The notes under the pieces were generated by a model, which saw only the letters and a list, made by a program, of their open reading frames with translations, ran no database searches and was not told the origin of the DNA. The position numbers were made by a program, and so were the translations under genes. A stretch of DNA of 14,449 bases, from assembly GCA_009908925.1 (NCBI GenBank), contig JAAAOH010000248.1, positions 1 to 14,449 of the forward strand. Reading direction: 5' to 3'. Below are positions 9,376 through 14,449 of the stretch, in pieces (position 1 is the stretch's first letter; each line of letters begins with the position of its first letter). This stretch comes from Spirochaetota bacterium (GTDB lineage Bacteria > Spirochaetota > Spirochaetia > DSM-27196 > PWMO01).

Positions 9376-10392
9376 ATGGAATACACACGCCTTGGTTCGA
9401 CCGGCACGAAGGTCTCGCGCATCTGTCTCGGATGCATGAGTTATGGAACGCCCGAGTGGCGCGAGTGGGTACTCCCCGAGGAAGACAGCATGCCGTTCTT
9501 CCGTCGCGCGGTGGAGGCGGGAATCAACTTCTTCGATACCGCGGATATGTACTCGAAAGGCGAGAGCGAGCGAGTAGTAGGAAAAGCGCTGAAAGAGTAC
9601 GCAAAGCGCGACGAAGTCGTCATAGCAACCAAGGTCTACTTTCCGATCGACGACCACCCCAACGCCAAGGGGCTCTCGCGAAAGCACATCATGGATTCAA
9701 TCGATGCCTCTCTCGAGCGGCTCGACACCGACTTCGTCGATCTCTATCAGATCCACCGCTTCGATCCCGACACGCCGATCGAAGAGACAATGGAAGCCCT
9801 CGATGACGTGGTGAAGGCCGGGAAGGCCCGCTACATCGGCGCATCGAGCATGGCTGCGTGGCAGTTTGCAAAGGCTCAGTACACTGCAGATCTCGGGGGC
9901 CTCAGCCGCTTCGTGACCATGCAGAACCACTACAACCTGATCTATCGGGAAGAAGAGCGGGAGATGATCCCCTTCTGCGAGGATCAGGGCGTGGGGCTCA
10001 TCCCGTGGAGCCCCCAGGCACGAGGTTTTCTCGCCGGCTCACGCACCCGCGACAAAGGCGGGCAGACCGCGCGCAGTAAGAGCGATTCTATCGCGCAGGA
10101 TATGTACTTCTCCGACAGCGACTTCGACGTGCTCGAGGCCGCGCAGGCCGTTGCGAAGGACAAGGGCGTGAGCTCCGCGCAGATCGCTCTCGCCTGGCTC
10201 ATGCATAACCCGGCGGTGAGCGCCCCGATCGTCGGCGCCACCAAGATGAAGCATCTCGAGGAGGCTATCGCCGCGGTCGACGTCGAGCTCAGCGATGATG
10301 ATATCGCCCGCCTCGAGGAGCCCTACGTCACCCACCCCGTGCTCATGCCCGGCGCGGCGCAGGCACAGAAAGCGCAGGCCCAGGGCCGCTGA
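9376..10392 (+). CDS. Aldo/keto reductase, YajO-like
   Basis: This 338-residue (beta/alpha)8-barrel NADPH-dependent oxidoreductase has the standard catalytic tetrad in place: D54 and Y59 in FFDTADMYS, K86 in VVIATKVYF, and H127 in DLYQIHRFD. The start (YTRLGSTGTKVSRICLGCMSYG) and the HYNLIYREEEREM segment resemble E. coli YajO strongly, as does the late IVGATKMKHLEEAI segment. That suggests the same subgroup of short-chain sugar or aldehyde reductases; the actual substrate cannot be told. A Gln/Ala-rich tail after residue 325 is extra. AGGAAAGGGA lies upstream of the chosen ATG. Two hairpins follow the stop, so transcription probably ends there. Confidence 0.93.
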   Translation: MEYTRLGSTGTKVSRICLGCMSYGTPEWREWVLPEEDSMPFFRRAVEAGINFFDTADMYSKGESERVVGKALKEYAKRDEVVIATKVYFPIDDHPNAKGLSRKHIMDSIDASLERLDTDFVDLYQIHRFDPDTPIEETMEALDDVVKAGKARYIGASSMAAWQFAKAQYTADLGGLSRFVTMQNHYNLIYREEEREMIPFCEDQGVGLIPWSPQARGFLAGSRTRDKGGQTARSKSDSIAQDMYFSDSDFDVLEAAQAVAKDKGVSSAQIALAWLMHNPAVSAPIVGATKMKHLEEAIAAVDVELSDDDIARLEEPYVTHPVLMPGAAQAQKAQAQGR

Positions 10393-10401
10393 GGCGGATG
10401 T

Positions 10402-10428
10402 CCTCCCCGGCGCACCTCGCCGGGGAGG
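10402..10428 (+). terminator. Strong 11-bp hairpin after the aldo/keto reductase
   Basis: CCTCCCCGGCG (10402-10412) pairs perfectly with CGCCGGGGAGG (10418-10428) across a 5-base CACCT loop. It starts 9 bases after the reductase stop. No T-run follows on either strand, so it may act as a T-less terminator, a 3' stabiliser, or with Rho. Confidence 0.6.
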
Positions 10429-10451
10429 CCCGGGGCCGTAGACCGGATGGC

Positions 10452-10488
10452 CGGCAACCGCGGGGCGGCAGCCGGGGGCCGGTTGCCG
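10452..10488. terminator. Second hairpin in the convergent gap
   Basis: CGGCAACCG (10452-10460) pairs with CGGTTGCCG (10480-10488) over a 19-base GC-rich loop. It ends 10 bases before the stop codon of the minus-strand beta-barrel gene, so it is well placed to end that transcript. As with the neighbouring hairpin, no T-run is present. Confidence 0.45.
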
Positions 10489-10498
10489 ATGTGCCCGC

Positions 10499-11203
10499 TC
10501 AGTAGTTCAGGGCAAATCCGAAGCGAAGATCCGGCCGCACCGGCGCAAACTCTCCACCGATCACCGTCGTGGCGTCGGAGTCCCATTCCAGCGACGCCGG
10601 CGAGAGGTAGCCACCGAGTTGACCCAGAATACGGAAGTTCTGTCCGAGCCTGAAGGCCGCCTCGAGTGCGGCCTCGAGCATCGGTCCGAATGCGTCGGAA
10701 CCTGCCGACTCCGTCTCTTCGGTGTCTTCATTGTAGACGTCGACAGAGCCGCCGCCCATCTTGGCGCCGATGCCGAGGCCGAGCCCCACGCTAAAACCGC
10801 CGGCCTCCGTCCCGAAATCGATCCGGTAGCCGTATTTGGACATGATGAAAATCGAGCCCGACACGAGGTCCCGGATCTGATAGCCGGTTCCGCCGATATC
10901 GTAGCTGTCCGATTCGCCGAGCAGGTAGATGATGGTGCCGACCTCGTACCCGGTGTAGAAGCCTCCCCGCTTGGCCACATTGATACCGTTGAAGATGCGG
11001 ATATCGATGCCGGGCACCAGGATCTCATCTTCCTGTTCCTCGCCGTTGTCGAGGTAGTCGATGGTCAAAGTGGCGAGCGATACGCCGTAGGTCGGCGATG
11101 CAAATCGCTTCTTCCACCCCTCCTCCTCGTAGGCACTGCTCTGCGCGAACGCCACACCACCTACGAGAACCAGAACAACCCCCGCAAGAATAGCCTTGCG
11201 CAT
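10499..11203 (-). CDS. Secreted beta-barrel-like outer-membrane protein (234 aa)
   Basis: The 234-residue product starts with a clear signal peptide (MRK, a hydrophobic core, then VAFA before Q21), and AAGGAGC precedes the ATG. The mature part alternates polar and apolar residues and is rich in Gly and Tyr. Examples are GGFYTGYEVGTIIYLLG, the SIFIMSKYGYRIDFG run and GGFSVGLGLGIGAKMGGG. An acidic loop with repeated Glu/Asp/Thr lies near residue 158. The chain ends RFGFALNY, an aromatic end like that of outer-membrane barrels. No specific family can be named. Its start is 61 bases from the stop of the other barrel-like gene on the same strand, so the two may be cotranscribed. Both proteins are of similar size and style. 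Confidence 0.7.
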   Translation of the reverse strand: MRKAILAGVVLVLVGGVAFAQSSAYEEEGWKKRFASPTYGVSLATLTIDYLDNGEEQEDEILVPGIDIRIFNGINVAKRGGFYTGYEVGTIIYLLGESDSYDIGGTGYQIRDLVSGSIFIMSKYGYRIDFGTEAGGFSVGLGLGIGAKMGGGSVDVYNEDTEETESAGSDAFGPMLEAALEAAFRLGQNFRILGQLGGYLSPASLEWDSDATTVIGGEFAPVRPDLRFGFALNY

Positions 11204-11264
11204 ACCGATGCTCCTTCACGCGTTCGAGGACGCCGGAGAGAGGTGTTGTATTGTCCGGATCGCC

Positions 11265-11918
11265 CTATTCGATCGGAACCCCGTAGCCCACGAGCAGGCT
11301 CAGAGAGTTCCCGAACACGTCAAAGTCATTCTCGTATCGGGAAAGTACCCGCGTGTAGCGAAGCTCGCCGATGAGCACTCCCGGGTCAATCGGATACTCA
11401 TAGCCCGCACCGAGCGCGAGACCGAAGAGGAGGCGGTTGTCGGGTGTACCGGTGCCGCTGTCTTTGTCACCGTCAATCTCGACGGTTGTCTTCACATCAC
11501 CCACGGCCAGGAAGATGCTCGGTCCGAGTATGCCGTAGAGCGTACCCTCGTCGATGGGGAACAGGGCTTTGGCCAGAAGCGGGATCTGAATCGTGCTAAT
11601 ACGCGTCACCGTTGTCGCGTCGTCTCCGCTTACAGGATCTTCATACTTCGCCTTTCCCTTCTGGCTGAAAAAAAGGATCTCCGGCTGCGCGGCGAACTGC
11701 TCCGAGAACCCGAGCTCTACGAAGCCGCCGAGCGTAAAACCGACGCCGATGCCATTGCTGCCGTCGAGTGCATCGAGTCCGTCACTCCAGTCATCACCAC
11801 TGAACCACCCGAAGTTCAGCCCGGCCTTGCCGCCGGCCTGCAGGCTGATGTCCTGTGCAGGAACCGAGAGCGCTGCACCCACCAGAAGTACGATCGCAAC
11901 AATCAGAGCCCGTCTCAT
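11265..11918 (-). CDS. Outer-membrane beta-barrel protein, PorT-like (217 aa)
   Basis: The frame is open back to 12251, but the real start is the ATG at 11916-11918. It is preceded by GGAGGA and opens a good signal peptide (MRRALIV, hydrophobic core, SVPA before Q22). The mature protein begins with ISLQAGGKAGLNFGWFSGDDW, the usual first strand and loop of small PorT/OMP_b-brl-type barrels. It continues with strands such as FTLGGFVELGF, QPEILFFSQKG and ISTIQIPLLAKALFP, and GLALGAGYEY near the end. Asp-rich loops separate the strands. Its likely place is the outer membrane; cargo or role is unknown. It probably leads a two-gene unit with the 234-residue barrel protein. Confidence 0.8.
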   Translation of the reverse strand: MRRALIVAIVLLVGAALSVPAQDISLQAGGKAGLNFGWFSGDDWSDGLDALDGSNGIGVGFTLGGFVELGFSEQFAAQPEILFFSQKGKAKYEDPVSGDDATTVTRISTIQIPLLAKALFPIDEGTLYGILGPSIFLAVGDVKTTVEIDGDKDSGTGTPDNRLLFGLALGAGYEYPIDPGVLIGELRYTRVLSRYENDFDVFGNSLSLLVGYGVPIE

Positions 11919-11941
11919 AGCGTCCTCCACCGTTTTCACTA

Positions 11942-11947
11942 ATTGTA
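11942..11947 (-). promoter_or_regulatory. Candidate -10 box for the barrel-protein pair
   Basis: TACAAT on the minus strand, in the short AT-richer stretch 11934-11950, matches five of six -10 bases. It lies about 24 bases before the ATG at 11918. No convincing -35 box is at the right distance. An alternative is TACACT (11958-11963) with TTGCGC (11981-11986), 17 bases apart, but this overlaps a hairpin. Confidence 0.25.
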
Positions 11948-11977
11948 ATCTGGGATGAGTGTACTTCGCCCCCGTGC

Positions 11978-12010
11978 GTCGCGCAAGCGGAAATGGCCGC
12001 ACCGCGCGAC
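11978..12010 (-). terminator. Bulged hairpin after the DsrE-family gene
   Basis: GTCGCGC (11978-11984) pairs with GCGCGAC (12004-12010), and inside it GCGG (11987-11990) pairs with CCGC (11997-12000). It abuts the stop codon of the DsrE-family gene on the minus strand. No T-run follows. The position fits a transcript end between this gene and the barrel pair. Confidence 0.4.
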
Positions 12011-12358
12011 TCAGATGGTCAGGAGCCTCGCATCCTGTTTGAGAAGCTCGGTAAGCCCCTCTCCCCAGTACTTCGTCTCTACCCCCGCGGCCTCGAGGGT
12101 GGAGGTCACCTCCAGCTGATCCGCACAGGCCCTGCATGCAGAAACATGCACGCCCGCATCCAGCAGGTCGCGCACACCTCCGCGAATCTGAGCGTGCTCG
12201 GCTACAAGCAGGGCCGCAGCGCCCCAGATAATGACCGTGATCTCGTCCCACCAGCCGCGCTTCCTGGCATTGAGCGCATACATCAACACCATCTTCTCCG
12301 AGGTGACGGTATCGCCCGTAGTCCAGAGAATGTGCAATCGCTCTCTCGTATTCGCCAT
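12011..12358 (-). CDS. DsrE-family cytoplasmic protein
   Basis: This 115-residue protein resembles the DsrE/DsrF-like fold. It has a first strand HILWTTGD, the SEKMVLMYALNARKRGWWDEITVIIWG stretch, and the late region SACRACADQ with C75 and C78, then GVETKYWGE. DsrE-type proteins carry sulfur on a conserved cysteine in sulfur relay or oxidation, but this subgroup is widespread and uncharacterised. C78 sits where family members often have the cysteine, with C75 giving a CxxC pair. The frame also allows a start at 12391, adding 11 residues. The ATG at 12356-12358 is preferred because GAGGT precedes it and similarity begins there. It stands alone, divergent from the secreted-protein gene to its right. 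Confidence 0.85.
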   Translation of the reverse strand: MANTRERLHILWTTGDTVTSEKMVLMYALNARKRGWWDEITVIIWGAAALLVAEHAQIRGGVRDLLDAGVHVSACRACADQLEVTSTLEAAGVETKYWGEGLTELLKQDARLLTI

Positions 12359-12389
12359 ATGAGTACCTCGAATCAGCCGTTTACCCCAC

Positions 12390-12398
12390 ATGATAGCA
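12390..12398 (-). promoter_or_regulatory. Candidate extended -10 promoter of the DsrE-family gene
   Basis: Minus-strand TGCTATCAT contains TATCAT (five of six -10 bases) preceded by the TGn extension. It would place the transcript start about 25 bases before the ATG at 12358. No good -35 is seen, which is usual for extended -10 promoters. Confidence 0.4.
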
Positions 12399-12439
12399 CG
12401 GCCACGTCACGGTCGCGAACAGTTGCGACGGGGCAGGAT

Positions 12440-13321
12440 ATGCACTACGCTCTGGGGGTGATGGCTAACGCTGCGGCCCGGGGCATCGTCACTCTCGTTC
12501 TGCTCGTCTGCATGATGACGGTCGGCGTACCGGCCGCCGATGCCGACCTGAACGATTTCCGCCGGGATGTGGAGGAAGAGGAAGAACGAAACCGCGCAGA
12601 AGATGACGACTCGCAAGAGAACTCGTCCGGCGAGGACGATGAGGGCGCAAACCCCTTCGCTCAGCTGCTGTACGAAATCACCGTCTTCGCCTGGACGCTA
12701 CACAACACAGCCGTCTTCTACGCCGATTTCCCCTACGCCGATCGACCGACACCCGCCGGGGTCAGGCCACGCGGGTTCGTGCACTTCGATCTGGAATCCA
12801 TCAGGATCGAGGAGGACTTCTCCATCGCGCGGGTGGGTCCGCGGCGTAAACGCCACTGGTTCGAAGTCCGCTCCGGCGTCCTCTCCACCGACGACAGGGG
12901 CTACGGTGCGATGGCGTCTCTGCAGGGTCGCTTCACGCCGTTTTTCGGTCCCGATGTCGACACCCGCTTCATCGCCGACGGTGATGACTATCTGAATATC
13001 ACCACAGCCGGCATCGACGTGTCGATTCTGCAGCATGACTACTTCACCTGGACCCTCTACGGGAAGTGGGCAGGGTTCCGCGGACTTCTCGAGCGAAACG
13101 GCGGTGCAATGGGCAGTCAGATTCACTCCTACCTCTTCGATCCCGTCTCGCTCCGCATGCGAGCCGGCGCCCTCGTCTTTCCCAACATCACGTTCGCCCA
13201 GCTCGAAGGCAGCCTTTCAGTGCACCTCAACCGCTTCGCGCTATTCGGCGGGGCGATGCTCCTGCAGTCCGATAGCTCGCATATCCTGTCCCTGGAAACC
13301 GGCGCAAGCGTGTCGTTCTAG
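12440..13321 (+). CDS. Secreted beta-rich protein with acidic linker, unrecognised
   Basis: I do not recognise this 293-residue protein. It has a signal peptide (hydrophobic core about residues 15-30, likely cut after ADA near 35). A very acidic low-complexity segment follows (about 36-70, mostly Glu, Asp, Asn and Ser). The rest is an aromatic, strand-rich domain: PRGFVHFDLESIRIEEDFSI, HWFEVRSGVLS, YFTWTLYGKWAGF, and a last strand ending in Phe (ETGASVSF). The terminal aromatic residue and alternating strands fit an outer-membrane or periplasmic barrel. The start is uncertain. The frame is open to 11993, where it only shadows the DsrE gene. ATG 12440 has a weak GGGG site and ATG 12461 an ill-spaced GGGGG; either gives a usable signal peptide. 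Its stop overlaps that of the next gene. Confidence 0.65.
   Translation: MHYALGVMANAAARGIVTLVLLVCMMTVGVPAADADLNDFRRDVEEEEERNRAEDDDSQENSSGEDDEGANPFAQLLYEITVFAWTLHNTAVFYADFPYADRPTPAGVRPRGFVHFDLESIRIEEDFSIARVGPRRKRHWFEVRSGVLSTDDRGYGAMASLQGRFTPFFGPDVDTRFIADGDDYLNITTAGIDVSILQHDYFTWTLYGKWAGFRGLLERNGGAMGSQIHSYLFDPVSLRMRAGALVFPNITFAQLEGSLSVHLNRFALFGGAMLLQSDSSHILSLETGASVSF
13318..13321. other. Overlapping convergent stop codons (CTAG)
   Basis: The palindrome CTAG contains the TAG stop of the + strand secreted-protein gene (13319-13321) and the TAG stop of the - strand glycan-binding-like gene (13318-13320). There is no intergenic space, so no room for a separate terminator on either side. Confidence 0.9.
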
Positions 13322-14139
13322 AAGAACACGATGAAGTTGACCGCTGTGTCCTCCCACCTCGTCCCCGGATACACCTCTTCGATGATGATACGGATCCCAC
13401 CATCCGAGGCAGACTCCCAGTCGCCCGGCACGTCAATGGGCTGAAGATTCGGCGTGTCCTCGAGCTCGACCACCCGCTCCTCGCCGGTGGCCTCACTTAC
13501 CACACGGATCGTCTTCGGCCTGCTGTTCAACTCGTACAGCTCCGGGCGGTCATAGGACACGAACCCGATCGAAATCCACAGCCGCCCGAACCACCGGTCG
13601 ATATGAATCTCCTCACCGATCCCCTGGCCCGGAACGCCTTCGACCCAGGGTTTGCGTGTTGCGTGCGAACCCAGGTTCTCAGGGCCATATATGACATCAC
13701 CTTCTGTTAGGTAAGAGGACGCGGAGAAGGCGTCCCGGAAGTAGTAGAAGGCTTCCATGGCGTTCGGTCCGCGCTTCGCCGCCCGGAAGAAGGGAGGCTC
13801 TCCCTCCCCGTGGTAGAGAAACATTAGATCACCGCCCGTCAGCATTAGATCGTCTGCACTTCCGGCTTGCGAAAGGACAACAAAGTCTACTTTGCCGCGC
13901 CTTTCTAAACGATAACGATACGTCTGAACACTCCGTTCACCGGTCATGGGGTCGATCCCTCCATGGGTCAGTTCGTCGCAATCGAACTTAACTCGATCGA
14001 AGTAATCTCCATAGTAAGTCTCGCCCTTCAGCAACCCGCGGTGACAATCTCGGTCTTCTTGCGCGAAGCCCGAAGGAATCGAAAGAAGTGCAAGGCCGAG
14101 GGAAATGCCGACTGTAAGTGCTCCACGGCTCATAAGCAT
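13318..14139 (-). CDS. Secreted NADase-type glycan-binding-like protein
   Basis: The 273-residue product has a signal peptide (MLMSRG, hydrophobic core, SGFA before Q27). Its N-terminal half (about 30-130) has two cysteines and is unassigned. The second half looks like the discoidin-like NADase-type glycan-binding domain. It has SSYLTEGDVIYGPENLG, then WVEGVPGQGIGE starting at W165, RLWISIGFVSYD, NSRPKTIRV starting at N205, and a late LEDTPNLQPIDV strand. Such domains occur in secreted proteins, often of spirochaetes, and are proposed to bind sugars. No catalytic NADase region is seen, so the protein may only bind. GAGGT spaced before the ATG at 14137-14139 favours that start over the ATG at 14131-14133. 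The upstream gene's TGA overlaps this ribosome site, which suggests coupled translation. This gene is less GC-rich toward its 5' end. Confidence 0.75.
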   Translation of the reverse strand: MLMSRGALTVGISLGLALLSIPSGFAQEDRDCHRGLLKGETYYGDYFDRVKFDCDELTHGGIDPMTGERSVQTYRYRLERRGKVDFVVLSQAGSADDLMLTGGDLMFLYHGEGEPPFFRAAKRGPNAMEAFYYFRDAFSASSYLTEGDVIYGPENLGSHATRKPWVEGVPGQGIGEEIHIDRWFGRLWISIGFVSYDRPELYELNSRPKTIRVVSEATGEERVVELEDTPNLQPIDVPGDWESASDGGIRIIIEEVYPGTRWEDTAVNFIVFF

Positions 14140-14146
14140 TACTACC

Positions 14147-14449
14147 TCACTTATTCTTGATTCGCACATCAATAGTGTCCGGGTTTTTGCGGATTTCATC
14201 GTCAATTGTATAATGAGACCCCGGCGCCGAACGGTATCCCAAACGCGTAATCTCGGTGCGGAGCTGATCGAACGGAGTCGTCCCACGGGTTATCTGGCAT
14301 CCCTTGCTCAACGGACGATTCCAGGGACCTGTATGTTCGCCTTCGCTCAGTGCGTCAGCTATCCGCTTCGGATTCGTATACTCGTTCGGATGTATGAGGT
14401 ACCCTTTTCCAGCTCGCACCCCGAGGTCCTCATTCTCGAGTAGGATCGG
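14147..14449 (-). CDS. 3' end of a possible L,D-transpeptidase-like gene (5' end outside window)
   Basis: A minus-strand frame is open from the right edge to TGA at 14147-14149, giving 100 visible residues. An in-frame GTG at 14417-14419 exists, but the frame continues upstream of it, so the true start is probably outside. The visible part has GKGYLIHPNEYTNP, then TGPWNRPLSKGCQITRG, then FDQLRTEITRLGY. The histidine followed about 30 residues later by Ser-x-Gly-Cys is the pattern of YkuD-type L,D-transpeptidases and of some related phage or cell-wall proteins. If so, the Cys would be the nucleophile; this rests on one motif. It ends 7 bases before the glycan-binding-like gene, so an operon is likely. 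The DNA is less GC-rich than most of the window. Confidence 0.55.
   Translation of the reverse strand, partial: PILLENEDLGVRAGKGYLIHPNEYTNPKRIADALSEGEHTGPWNRPLSKGCQITRGTTPFDQLRTEITRLGYRSAPGSHYTIDDEIRKNPDTIDVRIKNK

Noticed and set aside
9372..9806. A 144-codon + strand frame overlapping the aldo/keto reductase
   Set aside because: It is an out-of-frame shadow of the reductase, whose catalytic tetrad is intact.
10619..11374. A 251-codon + strand open frame over the barrel-protein pair
   Set aside because: It is antisense to two signal-peptide proteins and spans their intergenic gap without a ribosome site.
11919..12251. N-terminal extension of the 217-aa barrel protein to 12251
   Set aside because: The extension overlaps the DsrE gene on the same strand, is Arg/Cys-rich, and would bury the clear signal peptide and ribosome site at 11918.
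11993..12439. N-terminal extension of the secreted-protein gene to 11993
   Set aside because: It is antisense to the DsrE-family gene and would place about 150 residues before the signal peptide.

Overview
The window is GC-rich, gene-dense bacterial DNA that looks chromosomal. Several predicted products have signal peptides and read as outer-membrane or periplasmic beta-rich proteins, which points to a Gram-negative (diderm) bacterium. The NADase-type glycan-binding-like protein at the right end, together with the two-AAA-ring Cdc48 and the small phasin-like protein, would fit a free-living spirochaete. That placement is inferred from gene content only and is not certain. I see no rRNA, tRNA, CRISPR array, insertion sequence or replication origin.

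Left part (1-2586, + strand): the 3' end of a PRC-barrel protein gene is followed after 10 bases by a complete ftsH, the membrane-anchored AAA+ zinc protease. Middle-left (2574-8264, - strand): a compact operon reads, in transcription order, a small four-helix membrane protein, a large UPF0182-family membrane protein, a full-length Cdc48/p97-type AAA+ unfoldase, and then a 32-codon stump that resembles the start of a Nudix hydrolase. The operon runs head-on into ftsH, so two AAA+ quality-control machines sit end to end with only about 120 bases between them.

Middle (8442-10392, + strand): three stand-alone genes, each with a clear ribosome binding site, encode a phasin-like coiled-coil protein, a YbhB/YbcL (PEBP-fold) protein and a YajO-like aldo/keto reductase. 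A hairpin-rich convergent gap (10402-10488) follows. On the - strand come two small secreted beta-barrel-like proteins (10499-11918) and a DsrE-family protein (12011-12358).

Right part: a + strand gene for an unrecognised secreted protein with an acidic linker (12440-13321) converges on a - strand gene for a secreted NADase-type glycan-binding-like protein (13318-14139), and their stop codons overlap in CTAG. Upstream of the latter, in the same probable operon, is the 3' end of a gene whose product has a His...Ser-x-Gly-Cys pattern like that of cysteine-dependent cell-wall enzymes. This end is visibly less GC-rich than the rest.

The most interesting unit is the membrane protein / UPF0182 / Cdc48 operon. 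Its tight spacing suggests an uncharacterised membrane system served by a dedicated unfoldase, with FtsH next door.
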